Source: Gammaproteobacteria bacterium (lineage in GTDB: Bacteria; Pseudomonadota; Gammaproteobacteria; Pseudomonadales; Pseudomonadaceae). Taken from it: a stretch of 64,000 nt of DNA. The translations under genes and the position numbers were made by a program. How positions within the stretch are numbered: position 1 is the first letter of the stretch; each line of letters begins with the position of its first letter. Where the stretch lies: the NCBI GenBank assembly GCA_018826895.1, contig JAHJYA010000082.1, positions 1-64,000 of the forward strand. Reading direction: 5' to 3'. The notes under the pieces were generated by a model. That model was given only the letters and a program-made list of their open reading frames with translations. It was not told the origin of the DNA and searched no databases. Below are positions 47,226-56,825 of the stretch, piece after piece.

Positions 47226-47669
47226 TCAGAAAGCGGGAGGGTCGACTCGCTCAGCCACAGGCAAGTGCTCCAGTGCGGTTTGCGCCTGCACTGGCTGAGC
47301 GTCTCGCCAGGCACGAAAGGCCGCCAGCTCGCCCTGCCAGGTACGCATGACCCAGGCGAGTACCGCCAAGTCATCGAGCATACCAATACCCGGCAGCCAG
47401 TCGGGGATCGCATCAAGTGGGGTAACGAAATACAGTAACGCCGCTACTACCGCCAGTAACGCCTGACGACTCACAGCACGATATTCACCCCGCCACCAGG
47501 CCGTGCATAAGCCCTGCAACAGCTTCAAATCGGCCATCACACCCTTGAAACGCCCTCCCGGCGGACCCGCTTTGCGCGAGACGGCCAGCAGCAATGCCGG
47601 CAGTCGTCCACCGCGCAACAATGGGCGCGCCAACGCCAGGTAACGAACGAAATTCCACGGTGCACTCAT
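47226..47669 (-). CDS. DUF1232 (YkvA family) membrane protein
   Basis: 147 aa. The conserved DUF1232 block LLYFVTPLDAIPDWLPGIGMLDDLAVLAWVM lies near residues 82-112 and includes one hydrophobic segment. Function unknown. Of the two adjacent in-frame ATGs, the second (47669) has the better distance from AAGGAG. The longer open frame to 47780 has no ribosome site. Confidence 0.85.
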   Translation of the reverse strand: MSAPWNFVRYLALARPLLRGGRLPALLLAVSRKAGPPGGRFKGVMADLKLLQGLCTAWWRGEYRAVSRQALLAVVAALLYFVTPLDAIPDWLPGIGMLDDLAVLAWVMRTWQGELAAFRAWRDAQPVQAQTALEHLPVAERVDPPAF

Positions 47670-48038
47670 CATCACTCCTTGCCAGCCCGCGTACTTACTG
47701 GGCTGCCTGTGGTTACCCACAGAAGCTGTGGATAACCTTGTGAACAGATTCTGGATGACTGCGGCAAACGCCCGTCTCATGCGGCTTTGGCACAGATCGC
47801 GCGTTTTTTGCCCAGCACTAAAAAACCTTTAAAATCAACAAGTTAAAAAATGCAAAAGGTTTTTACCAACACCACATCAACGGCTAATGAGAACGCCTGA
47901 CAACATGTGCATAACCGTAACACCCGCGAGTCGTCCAGTGGTTTTTTAGACAGTTTTAACGGGCACCAGGTTCGACTTTAAGCTCCCAGAAACGACAACG
48001 CCCCGTCGAAACGGGGCGTCATGGCAAAGCAGCAGCAA
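47670..48038. other. 369-bp intergenic region with DnaA boxes and AT-rich segment
   Basis: No gene. It contains a perfect DnaA box TGTGGATAA (47727-47735), a second consensus box TGTGCATAA (47906-47914) in the same orientation, an inverted repeat CTGTGG/CCACAG (47707-47722), and between the boxes an AT-rich stretch (about 47818-47866) bounded by arms AAAAACCTTT (47821-47830) and AAAGGTTTTT (47855-47864). The fkp terminator closes it on the right. Confidence 0.65.
47998..48019 (-). terminator. Terminator hairpin after the FKBP gene
   Basis: Perfect 9-bp arms ACGCCCCGT / ACGGGGCGT with a CGAA tetraloop, 19 bases past the FKBP stop on the minus strand. It is followed by TGTCGTTTCT, a weak T-tract. 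Confidence 0.7.
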
Positions 48039-48755
48039 TTACTGGGCGGGAGCGGCTTGCTCGTCACCTTTGATGCTGATCAGCTCAAGATCGAACACCA
48101 GCACCGAGTTGGCCGGAATAGCCGGGCTCGGGCTCTGCTCGCCGTAAGCCAGCTCGCTCGGGATATACAGTTTGTACTTCTCGCCAACGTGCATCAGCTG
48201 CAGGCCTTCGACCCAACCTGGGATCACACCGCTGACCGGCAGATCGATAGGGCTGCCACGCTCAACCGAGCTGTCGAAGACGCTGCCATCAGTCAGCTTG
48301 CCTTCGTAATGGACAGTGACCACATCGGTCGGCTTGGGCTGGGCGCCGTCGGCTTTCTTCAGCACTTCGTACTGCAGGCCGGATTCGGTGGTCACCACGC
48401 CTTCGCGCTTGCCGTTTTCTTCGAGGAACTTCTTGCCAGCCTTGGCCGCTTCTTCGTTCATCGCGGTCATGCGCTCTTCGGCACGCTTCTGCAGGAAGCC
48501 GAATGCTTCGACCAGCTCTTCGTCTTTCAGACGCTGCTCTTTCTTGCCTATGGCATCTTCGATACCGAGTGCGACGGCTTTGGAGTCCAGATCGTCCATG
48601 CCTTCCTGAGCCAGGCTCTTGCCCATGTTCAGGCCGATGCCGTAGGAGGCTTTTTGTGCAGGGCTTTCCAGCTTGATATCACTGGTTTGCGAGTCGCAAC
48701 CGGCCAGGACCAGGCCCACCAGGGCGACTGCCGCTGCTAAACGATGCTGTTTCAT
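48039..48755 (-). CDS. FKBP-type peptidyl-prolyl cis-trans isomerase lipoprotein
   Basis: 238 aa. Lipoprotein signal with lipobox LAGC (Cys20 in VGLVLAGCDSQ), an N-terminal helical dimerisation domain (about 30-120) and a C-terminal FKBP domain containing VTVHYEGKLTDGSVFDSS and PGWVEGLQLM. This is the FkpA/Mip layout: an envelope-anchored folding catalyst. It is a single-gene unit, followed by its own hairpin terminator. Close to rdgC, as in P. aeruginosa. Confidence 0.93.
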   Translation of the reverse strand: MKQHRLAAAVALVGLVLAGCDSQTSDIKLESPAQKASYGIGLNMGKSLAQEGMDDLDSKAVALGIEDAIGKKEQRLKDEELVEAFGFLQKRAEERMTAMNEEAAKAGKKFLEENGKREGVVTTESGLQYEVLKKADGAQPKPTDVVTVHYEGKLTDGSVFDSSVERGSPIDLPVSGVIPGWVEGLQLMHVGEKYKLYIPSELAYGEQSPSPAIPANSVLVFDLELISIKGDEQAAPAQ

Positions 48756-48952
48756 GCTTATTCCTTGTTCGGTGCGCCCGTAGGCAATCGAGTGAAAGCG
48801 CGAGCTTAGCAGGCCGCCACGATCACTGGCTACCCGGATCAGAGCGGAGAAACACTGATAAGTTCAAGTCTTCAAAGGATTTTTTGCAGGTGCCGGCGAA
48901 TGCGGCGAGAGATGTCACAAAAAGCTGGGGCGGGATAAAGCAGAGTAAAAAA

Positions 48953-49029
48953 TGGCGCAGCGGACGGGACTCGAACCCGCGACCCCCGGCGTGACAGGCC
49001 GGTATTCTAACCGACTGAACTACCGCTGC
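48953..49029 (-). tRNA. tRNA-Asp (GTC)
   Basis: 77 nt including encoded CCA. Acceptor stem GCAGCGG / CCGCTGC, D-arm GTTCAGTCGGTTAGAAT, anticodon loop CTGTCAC giving GTC, T-arm GGGTTCGAGTCCC, discriminator G. It is 21 bases downstream of tRNA-Val on the same transcript. Confidence 0.97.
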
Positions 49030-49050
49030 GCGTAACCTCTAAAGCGAGTT

Positions 49051-49126
49051 TGGTGGGTGATGACGGGATCGAACCGCCGACCCTCTGCTTGTAAGGCAGA
49101 TGCTCTCCCAGCTGAGCTAATCACCC
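49051..49126 (-). tRNA. tRNA-Val (TAC)
   Basis: 76 nt including encoded CCA. Acceptor GGGTGAT / ATCACCC, D-arm AGCTCAGCTGGGAGAGC, anticodon loop CTTACAA giving TAC, T-arm CGGTTCGATCCCG, discriminator A. First tRNA of a Val-Asp pair with a clear sigma-70 promoter upstream. Confidence 0.97.
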
Positions 49127-49147
49127 TTCACTCTCGAAGTGGGGCGC

Positions 49148-49176
49148 ATTCTAGAGAGCGTTCCGCACCTTGGCAA
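49148..49176 (-). promoter_or_regulatory. Sigma-70 promoter of the tRNA-Val/tRNA-Asp operon
   Basis: On the minus strand: TTGCCA (-35; plus-strand 49171-49176), 17-base spacer, TAGAAT (-10; 49148-49153), then a GC-rich GCGCCCC discriminator as in stringently controlled promoters. A run of A and T upstream could be an UP element. Confidence 0.88.
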
Positions 49177-49412
49177 GCCCTGTTTTAAAAATTTTTTATT
49201 GATGCAGCAAGGAGTTAGCTCAGGCTTGGCCTGGAGCACCTGCGGGGACAATAATGCGCGACTCACGCTGATGCCCTGCCCTGCCTGTTAAGAAGTAGTC
49301 GGGCACAATAATCGCGCCCACCGGTCATAGTAAGCCGCTCTCCTAACCGGAGACCTCGTCGAATGGCCTCGCCATGCGGCTTTCAATACGTTCTAAAGGA
49401 GATGTTCCTCTT

Positions 49413-50333
49413 ATGTGGTTTCGCAACCTGCTGGTCTACCGCCTCACCCAAGACGTGCCCTTCGACGCCGACGCCCTTGAAGCGGCCCTGGCGGCCAAGC
49501 CGGCACGCCCCTGCGCCAGCCAGGAGCTAACCACTTACGGCTTTATCGCACCGTTCGGCAAGGGCGGCGACGCGCCGCTGGTGCATGTCAGCGGTGACTT
49601 CCTGCTGGTCGCAGCACGCAAGGAAGAACGCATCCTGCCGGGTAGCGTGGTGCGTGACGCGCTCAAGGAAAAGGTCGACGAGATCGAAGCCGAGCAAATG
49701 CGCAAGGTCTACAAAAAAGAGCGTGAACAGCTCAAGGACGAAATCGTCCAGGCATTCCTGCCGCGCGCCTTTATCCGCAAATCCGCGACCTTCGCCGCCA
49801 TCGCGCCCAAGCAGGGCCTGATCCTGGTCGACTCGGCCAGCGCCAAACGCGCCGAAGACCTGCTCTCGACCCTGCGTGAAGCCATGGGCTCGCTGCCGGT
49901 GCGCCCGCTCACCGTGAAGATCGCCCCCAGCGCGACCCTGACTGACTGGGTCAAGAACCAGCAGGCCGCGCCCGACTTCCATGTACTGGACGAGTGCGAA
50001 CTGCGCGATACCCATGAAGATGGTGGCGTGGTGCGCTGCAAGCGTCAGGACCTGACCGGCGATGAAATCCAGCTGCACATGAGCTCCGGCAAGCAGGTCA
50101 CGCAACTGGCCCTGGGCTGGCAGGACAAGCTGTCGTTCATGCTCGACGACAAAATGGTGGTCAAGCGCCTGCGCTTCGAAGACCTGCTGCAAGAGCAGGC
50201 CGAGCAGGATGGCGGTGACGACAATCTGGGCCAGCTCGATGCCAGCTTCACCCTGATGATGCTGACCTTCGTTGACTTCCTCCCAGCGCTGTTCGAAGCC
50301 CTCGGCGGCGAAGATACGCCTCAGGGTCTCTGA
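49413..50333 (+). CDS. rdgC: Recombination-associated protein RdgC
   Basis: 306 aa, standard length. RdgC is a ring-shaped DNA-binding protein that limits RecA function. The start [18 protein letters not shown] and [21 protein letters not shown] are family hallmarks. The ATG at 49413 is supported by those residues even though GGAG lies 11 bases upstream, a long spacing. A strong terminator follows. Confidence 0.95.
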   Translation: MWFRNLLVYRLTQDVPFDADALEAALAAKPARPCASQELTTYGFIAPFGKGGDAPLVHVSGDFLLVAARKEERILPGSVVRDALKEKVDEIEAEQMRKVYKKEREQLKDEIVQAFLPRAFIRKSATFAAIAPKQGLILVDSASAKRAEDLLSTLREAMGSLPVRPLTVKIAPSATLTDWVKNQQAAPDFHVLDECELRDTHEDGGVVRCKRQDLTGDEIQLHMSSGKQVTQLALGWQDKLSFMLDDKMVVKRLRFEDLLQEQAEQDGGDDNLGQLDASFTLMMLTFVDFLPALFEALGGEDTPQGL

Positions 50334-50342
50334 TCCCACTCA

Positions 50343-50367
50343 GGGCTGCCACTTGGCGGCCCTTTTT
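50343..50367 (+). terminator. Rho-independent terminator of rdgC
   Basis: Stem GGGCTGCC / GGCGGCCC (one G-T pair) with an ACTT loop followed by five T residues, ten bases after the rdgC stop. Confidence 0.9.
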
Positions 50368-50390
50368 CTATGTCTTGAAGGAAACCGCCC

Positions 50391-51347
50391 ATGCGCGCCC
50401 TGATTGCTCTCAGCCGCTTTGTCGGCAATACCTTTGCCCTCTGGGTGCTGCTGTTCGCCATTCTGGCGTTCCTGCTACCCGCAGCATTCCTGCCGCTGAC
50501 GGCCTGGATCGTGCCGCTGCTCGGCCTGATCATGTTCGGCATGGGCCTGACGCTCAAGGCCGAGGATTTCCGCGAGGTCGCCCGCCGTCCACTGTGGGTC
50601 GCCATCGGCGTACTCGCACAATTCATCATCATGCCGGGCCTTGCCTGGTTGCTGTGCAAGGCGCTGGCGCTGCCGGCAGAAATCGCAGTTGGGGTAATTC
50701 TGGTCGGCTGCTGCCCTGGCGGCACGGCATCCAACGTCATGACCTGGTTCGCCCGCGGCGATGTCGCGCTGTCGGTGTCCATTACTGCGGTCACCACCCT
50801 GCTCGCCCCCTTGGTCACCCCGGCACTGATCTGGCTGCTGGCCTCGGAGTGGCTACCGGTGTCGTTTGCGGCGATGTTCGTCTCGATTCTCAAGATGGTA
50901 TTGCTGCCCATCGTGCTCGGGCTGGTAGTGCGGCGCTTGCTGGGTGAGCGCGTGCAACTGGCCGTTGAGGTGCTGCCGCTGGTCTCGGTGCTGAGCATCG
51001 TGGCCATCGTGGCCGCGGTGGTGGCGGCCAGCCAGGCACGGATCGCCGAATCCGGCCTGCTGATCATGGCAGTGGTAGTGCTGCACAACGGCATCGGCCT
51101 GGGCCTGGGCTTTCTTGCGGGGCGTGTATTCGGCCTGCCGCTGGCGCAGAGCAAAACCCTATCGATCGAGGTCGGCATGCAGAACTCCGGCCTCGGCGCC
51201 GCCTTGGCCAGTGCCCACTTCTCGCCGCTGGCGGCGGTGCCCAGCGCGCTGTTCAGCGTCTGGCACAACCTCTCCGGCCCACTGGTTGCGACGCTCTACC
51301 GCCGCCTCGGTGACAGTGCACAGCGCTCGCCAAACCAAAAGCCCTAA
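50391..51347 (+). CDS. Bile acid:sodium symporter (BASS) family transporter
   Basis: 318 aa with nine to ten membrane segments. The BASS motifs [31 protein letters not shown] and [16 protein letters not shown] are present; the latter two form the crossover sodium sites. Bacterial members carry organic acids such as pantoate or 2-oxoacids; substrate unknown here. GAAGGAAA lies before the ATG. Confidence 0.92.
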   Translation: MRALIALSRFVGNTFALWVLLFAILAFLLPAAFLPLTAWIVPLLGLIMFGMGLTLKAEDFREVARRPLWVAIGVLAQFIIMPGLAWLLCKALALPAEIAVGVILVGCCPGGTASNVMTWFARGDVALSVSITAVTTLLAPLVTPALIWLLASEWLPVSFAAMFVSILKMVLLPIVLGLVVRRLLGERVQLAVEVLPLVSVLSIVAIVAAVVAASQARIAESGLLIMAVVVLHNGIGLGLGFLAGRVFGLPLAQSKTLSIEVGMQNSGLGAALASAHFSPLAAVPSALFSVWHNLSGPLVATLYRRLGDSAQRSPNQKP

Positions 51348-51400
51348 GTCCGTAAGCCGGGCCACGTCTCGCTAACTGCGGACATGGCCTGGCGAAGGAT

Positions 51401-53275
51401 TTAACGCCGCTCGCCGCGCAGCGCGGTGACCTGCACTTGCAACAGCTCACAACGCGCCATCTCTGGTGCCACAGGCGCACCTGCAACCAGCACGACCCGT
51501 GACCAGATACGGCGGAACAATCGCTTGCCCGGTGCCCGGCTGAAGAAACTGCCCCACAGCCCCTGCAGTGCCATCGGCACCACCGGCACCGGGTTCTCGG
51601 CAAGGATGCGCTCGACTCCGGCACGGAAGGTGTCGATCTCGCCATCGGCCGTCAGCTTGCCTTCAGGGAAGATGCACACCAGCTCACCATCGCGCAGGTA
51701 TTCGGCGATCTTCTTGAACGCAGCGTCATACACCAGCGGGTCTTCGTTGCGCCCGGCAATCGGTACCGTACCGGCCGTGCGGAAGATGAAATTGAGCACC
51801 GGCAGGCGGTAGATCTTGTAGTACATGACAAAGCGGATCGGCCGACGCACAGCGCCACCAATCAGCAAGGCATCGACGAAGGAAACGTGGTTGCACACCA
51901 GCACCGCAGCGCCCTCCTCCGGAATGGCATCCAGCCCCTTGTGCTCGACCCGGTACAGCGAATGGCCGAGCAGCCAGATCAAAAAGCGCATGCTGAACTC
52001 GGGCACGACCTTGAAGATGTAGCTGCTGACCGCGATGTTCATCAGCGAGATCACCAGGAACAACTGCGGAATCGACAGCTCGGCCACACTCAGAAAGAGG
52101 ATCGAGACGATGGCCGAGACCACCATGAACAGCGCGTTGAGAATATTGTTGGCGGCGATCACCCGCGAGCGCTCGTGCGCCGCGGTGCGCGACTGAATCA
52201 GCGCGTACAGCGGCACGATATAGAACCCGCCGAACAGGCCAATGCCCATCACCGAACCGAGAATCCACCAGGCCTGCCCGTAACTCAGCACGCCCAGCCA
52301 ATCGTGCGGCTGCACGCCCTGAGGGAAGCCGCCGGAGTGCCACCACAGCAACAGGCCGAAAAAGGTCAGACCGATGGAACCGAAGGGCACCAGACCGATT
52401 TCCACCTTGTGCCCGCTCATGCGCTCGCAGAGCATCGAGCCCAGGGCAATACCGATCGAGAACACCGTGAGAATCAGGGTGACCACGCTTTCATCGCCGT
52501 ACAGCCACTCCTTGGAATAAGCCGGTATCTGCGTCAGGTACACCGCGCCAAGAAACCAGAACCAGGAGTTGCCGACCATCGAGCGCGACACTGCAGGGCG
52601 TTGCCCCAAGCCCATCTTCAGGGTGCGCCAGGACTGACGAAAGATATTCCAGTCGAGCGGCAGCTCGGGCAGCGCAGCAGCAGCCCGGGGGATCTTGCAA
52701 CTGGCGATAAAGCCCAGCACGGCCACCACTACCACGGCGCTGGCGACCCAATTGGCATAGGCACTGCCGGCCATCATGATGCCGGCGCAGATGGTCCCGG
52801 CGAGGATGGCCAGAAAGGTGCCCATCTCCACCAACGCATTACCGCCGACCAACTCATGCTCTTCAAGGTGCTGCGGCAGGATCGAATACTTCACCGGGCC
52901 AAACAGCGCCGACTGCGTGCCCATGGCGAACAGCACCGCCAGCATCAGCGGCAGGTTGTTGAACAGCACCCCCGCTGCACCCGCCAGCATGATCACAATT
53001 TCGGCGAACTTGATCGTGCGGATCAGCCGATCCTTGGCGAACTTTTCGCCAAACTGGCCGCCGAGCGCAGAAAACAGAAAAAACGGCAGAATGAACAGCA
53101 AGGCGCAGAGGTTGATCAAGAAATCACGATCGGCGTTGACCGTCAGCTTGAACAGAATGACGAGAATCAGCGACTGCTTGAAAATGTTGTCGTTGAACGC
53201 GCCGAGCAGTTGGGTCACGAAGAACGGCAGAAAACGCCGACTGCGCAGCAGAGCGAATTGCGAATGGGGGGTCAT
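51401..53275 (-). CDS. MFS lysophospholipid transporter / PlsC acyltransferase fusion
   Basis: 624 aa. Residues 1-410 form an LplT-like MFS transporter (LLGAFNDNIFKQSLI, LGGQFGEKFAKDRLIR); residues about 425-600 are a PlsC-type glycerolipid acyltransferase with CNHVSFVDALL (HxxxxD) and FPEGKLTADGEI. It lacks the AMP-binding acyl-ACP ligase domain that follows in the three-domain LplT-Aas fusions, so acyl donor supply must be separate. It probably takes in and reacylates lysophospholipids. The ATG at 53275 gives MTPHSQFALLRSRRFLPFF. The ribosome site is weak. Confidence 0.88.
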   Translation of the reverse strand: MTPHSQFALLRSRRFLPFFVTQLLGAFNDNIFKQSLILVILFKLTVNADRDFLINLCALLFILPFFLFSALGGQFGEKFAKDRLIRTIKFAEIVIMLAGAAGVLFNNLPLMLAVLFAMGTQSALFGPVKYSILPQHLEEHELVGGNALVEMGTFLAILAGTICAGIMMAGSAYANWVASAVVVVAVLGFIASCKIPRAAAALPELPLDWNIFRQSWRTLKMGLGQRPAVSRSMVGNSWFWFLGAVYLTQIPAYSKEWLYGDESVVTLILTVFSIGIALGSMLCERMSGHKVEIGLVPFGSIGLTFFGLLLWWHSGGFPQGVQPHDWLGVLSYGQAWWILGSVMGIGLFGGFYIVPLYALIQSRTAAHERSRVIAANNILNALFMVVSAIVSILFLSVAELSIPQLFLVISLMNIAVSSYIFKVVPEFSMRFLIWLLGHSLYRVEHKGLDAIPEEGAAVLVCNHVSFVDALLIGGAVRRPIRFVMYYKIYRLPVLNFIFRTAGTVPIAGRNEDPLVYDAAFKKIAEYLRDGELVCIFPEGKLTADGEIDTFRAGVERILAENPVPVVPMALQGLWGSFFSRAPGKRLFRRIWSRVVLVAGAPVAPEMARCELLQVQVTALRGERR

Positions 53276-53387
53276 CGTCCGTATCCCTGTAATGGCCGAC
53301 TGGTGGGGGCTGACAAGCAATGGCCGGCTGCGTGAAAACCCACGAGCCGGGCCATTTTTGCGTCAGCCTACCAACAAACAGCAACCG

Positions 53388-53717
53388 TTACAGCGGCAGC
53401 TGTCCCATCGCCCAACGCAGCAGAAAAAACAGCAAAAAACCACCACCGATGGTGGCCAGCAGATGCCGGGTAAGCGCGGCAATCGCAATCGCCGCCAGAC
53501 CGGCCCAGAGGTAGGCATTGTCCAGGCCCAACTGCCAGTGCTGGCCATCGGGCAACAGCATCCCCGGCACCACGATGGCCGTGAGCACCGCCGTAGGGAC
53601 GTAATGCAGACCCTGCCGCACCAGCGTCGGGAAACGTAGATCGGGAAACGCGAACAGGCTGTAACGCGTGGCAAAGGTGATCGCCAGCATGCCGGCGATA
53701 AGTAGCCAGTTTTCCAT
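53388..53717 (-). CDS. azlD: Branched-chain amino acid exporter subunit AzlD
   Basis: 109 aa, four short membrane helices. FATRYSLFAF and HYVPTAVLTAIVVPGML are AzlD signatures. It works with AzlC as a two-component exporter of branched-chain amino acids. The ATG at 53717 has GGAGG seven bases upstream and overlaps the azlC stop by one base (TGATG); a GTG six bases earlier is too near the ribosome site. Confidence 0.92.
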   Translation of the reverse strand: MENWLLIAGMLAITFATRYSLFAFPDLRFPTLVRQGLHYVPTAVLTAIVVPGMLLPDGQHWQLGLDNAYLWAGLAAIAIAALTRHLLATIGGGFLLFFLLRWAMGQLPL

Positions 53718-54427
53718 CAGCACACCTCCAAAACACGGCTCTGAGCGCGGCGTTCGAGCAGCACACCCAGCACAATTCCGCTAAACGCCGCGGCTAGCAG
53801 ACCGAGCTTGTAGGGCAACCCATGGCAGACCAGGGCCACGCCAGCGGCGACCAGGGCGGCAGCCACCTGCGGACGGTTGCGCAGCATCGGCACGACAATG
53901 CCGATAAAGGTCGCGAGCATGGCGAAGTCCAGCCCCCAGGCTTCCAAGTTGGGCACCTGCTGGCCGAACAGCACGCCCACCAGGGTGCACAGCTGCCAGT
54001 TCAGGTACATCGCCAGGGCTGCGCCAAGAAAGTACCAGTGCTTGTTCGGCGAGGCATCGGACGCTGCGTAGCGATGCACCACCACCGCATAAGCCTCATC
54101 GGTGAGCCAGAAAGCCAAGGGCATGCGCCAGCGCTTGGGCAGGTGCCGTACATGGGGTTGCAGGCTGGCGCTGTACAACGCATGGCGTAGGTTGACTACA
54201 AAAGTGGTGAGCAACAGCACTGCCAGGCCAACGCCCGCGCCCAGCAGGCTCAGGGCGATAAACTGCGCGGAGCCGGCGAATACCAGCAGCGACATACCCA
54301 GCGCCTGCCAGGTGCTGAGTCCGGCAGCGCCGGCCAGGCTGCCATAGATGATGCCGAAGGGGATGGCGCCGAGCAGCATGGGTAGCATGTCGCGGGCGCC
54401 TTGGGTGAACTCGTGTTGACGGGTCAT
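53717..54427 (-). CDS. azlC: Branched-chain amino acid exporter subunit AzlC
   Basis: 236 aa, about six to seven membrane segments. GAIPFGIIYGSLAGAAGLS and FAGSAQFIALSLLG near the N-terminus and NLRHALYSASLQPH are diagnostic of AzlC. ATG at 54427 has GGAG eight bases upstream. Coupled to azlD and divergent from argF across 231 bp. Confidence 0.93.
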   Translation of the reverse strand: MTRQHEFTQGARDMLPMLLGAIPFGIIYGSLAGAAGLSTWQALGMSLLVFAGSAQFIALSLLGAGVGLAVLLLTTFVVNLRHALYSASLQPHVRHLPKRWRMPLAFWLTDEAYAVVVHRYAASDASPNKHWYFLGAALAMYLNWQLCTLVGVLFGQQVPNLEAWGLDFAMLATFIGIVVPMLRNRPQVAAALVAAGVALVCHGLPYKLGLLAAAFSGIVLGVLLERRAQSRVLEVC

Positions 54428-54658
54428 GATGCACTCTCCAGAGCGCGCCACCCTACCCGGCGCGCGCCGGCACGTCTTGTACGATCTTGCGCGACACAAC
54501 TGCCCATGGTGGCGAGTTGTAAGCGTGCGTCATTTGCTTATAAGATCGCGGCTTCCCCGTTTCGTCGCCCTGTGCGGCTTCCAGCCGCAGGTTCTGCCGT
54601 TTTTGTCCGTTACACCTGGCCGTTGAACCTGCGCTCTGTTGTCAAAAGGTAGTTAAGG

Positions 54659-55579
54659 ATGAGCGCAAGACACTTTCTCTCGCTGAAGGACTGCACACCG
54701 GCCGAACTGGTGAGCCTGATCCGCCGCGGTATGGAGCTGAAGGACTTGCGCGACCGCGGCGTACTCTTCGAGCCGCTGAAAAACCGCGTGCTGGGAATGA
54801 TCTTCGAGAAAGCCTCGACCCGCACACGCCTGTCGTTCGAAGCCGGCATGATCCAGCTTGGCGGCCAGGCCATCTTTCTTTCGCCGCGCGACACCCAGCT
54901 CGGCCGTGGCGAACCGATTGGCGATGCCGCCATCGTCATGTCGCGCATGCTCGATGCCGTGATGATCCGCACCTTCGCCCACAGCACGCTCACCGAGTTC
55001 GCCGCCAATTCGCGGGTACCGGTAATCAACGGCCTGTCCGATGACCTGCACCCCTGCCAGTTGCTGGCCGACATGCAGACCTTCCAGGAACATCGCGGCA
55101 GCATCAAAGGCAAGACCGTGGTGTGGATCGGCGACGGCAATAACATGTGCAACTCCTATATAGAAGCCGCGCTGCAGTTCGACTTCCAGCTGCGCGTCGC
55201 CTGCCCCGAGGGCTATGAGCCCAACGTGGCCCTGCTGGCCGAAGCCGGCGAGCGGGTACGCGTGCTGCGCGACCCGCGCGAAGCGGTCGAGGGCGCCCAC
55301 CTGGTCAGCACCGATGTCTGGGCCTCCATGGGCCAGGAAGACGAGATCGCCGAACGCAAGCGCCTGTTCGCCCCTTACCAGGTGACCCGCGCACTGCTCG
55401 ACAGCGCTGCAGCCGAGGTGTTGTTCCTGCACTGTTTGCCGGCGCATCGCGGCGAGGAAATCAGCATGGACCTGCTCGACGACCCACGCTCGGCCGCTTG
55501 GGATCAGGCTGAAAACCGCTTGCACGCACAAAAGGCATTGCTCGAATTTCTCGTTGAGCCGGCGTATCACCACGCATGA
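54659..55579 (+). CDS. argF: Ornithine carbamoyltransferase (anabolic)
   Basis: 306 aa. It makes citrulline from ornithine and carbamoyl phosphate in arginine synthesis. Carbamoyl-phosphate motif STRTR near residue 53, HPCQ near 131, and [12 protein letters not shown] near 260. The length and lack of trimer-interface extension fit the anabolic ArgF rather than catabolic ArcB. Expected to be ArgR-repressed; no convincing ArgR box was identified by eye. Its stop overlaps the ABC ATPase start (ATGA). Confidence 0.95.
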   Translation: MSARHFLSLKDCTPAELVSLIRRGMELKDLRDRGVLFEPLKNRVLGMIFEKASTRTRLSFEAGMIQLGGQAIFLSPRDTQLGRGEPIGDAAIVMSRMLDAVMIRTFAHSTLTEFAANSRVPVINGLSDDLHPCQLLADMQTFQEHRGSIKGKTVVWIGDGNNMCNSYIEAALQFDFQLRVACPEGYEPNVALLAEAGERVRVLRDPREAVEGAHLVSTDVWASMGQEDEIAERKRLFAPYQVTRALLDSAAAEVLFLHCLPAHRGEEISMDLLDDPRSAAWDQAENRLHAQKALLEFLVEPAYHHA

Positions 55580-56685
55580 GCCAACCCCTGCTGCTGAACC
55601 TGCGTGACCTGAGCTGCGGCTATCACGCCCATACGGTGGTGCAGAATCTCAATCTGCACCTCAATGCCGGCGATATCGGCTGCCTGCTCGGCCCCTCCGG
55701 TTGCGGCAAGACCACCACACTGCGCGCCATTGCCGGCTTCGAGCCGGTGCTCGAAGGCGAGATTCAGCTGGCGGATACGGTGATCTCCCGCGCCGGCTAC
55801 ACCCTGGCCCCGGAGAAGCGCCGCATCGGTATGGTGTTCCAGGATTACGCCCTGTTCCCGCACCTGACGGTGGCCGAGAACGTCGCGTTCGGCATTCGCA
55901 AGCAGGCCGACTGCAGCCAGGTCACCGCCGAGCTGCTGGCCTTGGTCAAGCTCGACGCCCTGGGTAAACGCTACCCCCATGAACTGTCCGGCGGTCAGCA
56001 ACAGCGCGTGGCCCTGGCCCGTGCACTGGCCCCGGCACCGCAGTTACTGCTACTCGATGAGCCGTTTTCCAACCTCGACGGCGAACTGCGCCGACGCCTG
56101 AGCCATGAGGTGCGCGACATTCTCAAGGCGCGCGGCACCAGCGCGATTCTGGTCACCCATGACCAGGAAGAAGCCTTTGCCGTCAGCGATCATGTCGGGG
56201 TGTTCAACCGCGGTCGCCTGGAACAATGGGACACCCCATTCAACCTCTACCACGAGCCGCTGACGCCCTTTGTCGCCAGCTTTATCGGCCAGGGCTACTT
56301 TATCCGCGGCCAGCTGCTCAGCCCGGATGCCGTGCAGACCGAACTCGGTCTGATCCGCGGTAACCGTGCCTACACCTGGCCCACCGGCAGCGCCGTGGAT
56401 GTGCTGCTGCGCCCCGACGACATCGTCTACGCCCCCGACAGTGATTTGCAGGCTCTGATCGTTGGCAAGACCTTTCTCGGTGCCGCGACCCTGTACCGCC
56501 TGCAGCTTGCCACCGGTAGCCAGCTGGAAGCGATTTTCCCCAGCCACGCCGACCACCAGCCCGGTCAGAACGTGGGCATCCGCGTCGCCGCCGACCACCT
56601 GGTGGTGTTCGCTGCGCCGGGCAGCATCGCCGCCCAGGTCAACCTGGGTGAGTCCGGCGTACGCCGCTACAGTAGCGCCAGCTGA
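55576..56685 (+). CDS. ABC transporter ATP-binding protein (FbpC/PotA type)
   Basis: 369-aa ATPase. Walker [11 protein letters not shown], signature [15 protein letters not shown], Walker [13 protein letters not shown], His-loop VTHD. The C-terminal 130 residues form a TOBE/OB regulatory domain as in CUT-type importers for iron(III) or polyamines. No permease or binding-protein gene is adjacent, so it is an orphan. It is translationally coupled to argF; this pairing is known from P. aeruginosa (from memory). Confidence 0.9.
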   Translation: MSQPLLLNLRDLSCGYHAHTVVQNLNLHLNAGDIGCLLGPSGCGKTTTLRAIAGFEPVLEGEIQLADTVISRAGYTLAPEKRRIGMVFQDYALFPHLTVAENVAFGIRKQADCSQVTAELLALVKLDALGKRYPHELSGGQQQRVALARALAPAPQLLLLDEPFSNLDGELRRRLSHEVRDILKARGTSAILVTHDQEEAFAVSDHVGVFNRGRLEQWDTPFNLYHEPLTPFVASFIGQGYFIRGQLLSPDAVQTELGLIRGNRAYTWPTGSAVDVLLRPDDIVYAPDSDLQALIVGKTFLGAATLYRLQLATGSQLEAIFPSHADHQPGQNVGIRVAADHLVVFAAPGSIAAQVNLGESGVRRYSSAS

Positions 56686-56742
56686 CTTGAAAAGGGGTTA
56701 GCGCGGGCAAAGACGGTCACTCGCACTGGATTGACCGCCCGT

Positions 56743-56805
56743 GTAGGTGCGAAGGGAGCGCCTAGCCTTTATTCGCGACAGCATCGCGAATAAATTCGCT
56801 CCTAC
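56743..56805. repeat. REP-like palindromic repeat, copy 2
   Basis: Between convergent ABC ATPase and PhzF-family genes. Inner stem TTTATTCGCGA / TCGCGAATAAA with a CAGCA loop, outer ends GTAGGTGCG and CGCTCCTAC. Bases 56743-56778 match copy 1 (21828-21862) in inverted orientation with one substitution and one indel. Confidence 0.8.
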
Positions 56806-56825
56806 AAGTGCCCAGGCGGCGCCTG

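Noticed and set aside
48953..49126. tRNA pair as an integration site for a mobile element
   Set aside because: No integrase gene, direct repeat of the tRNA 3' end or change of gene content was seen on either side.
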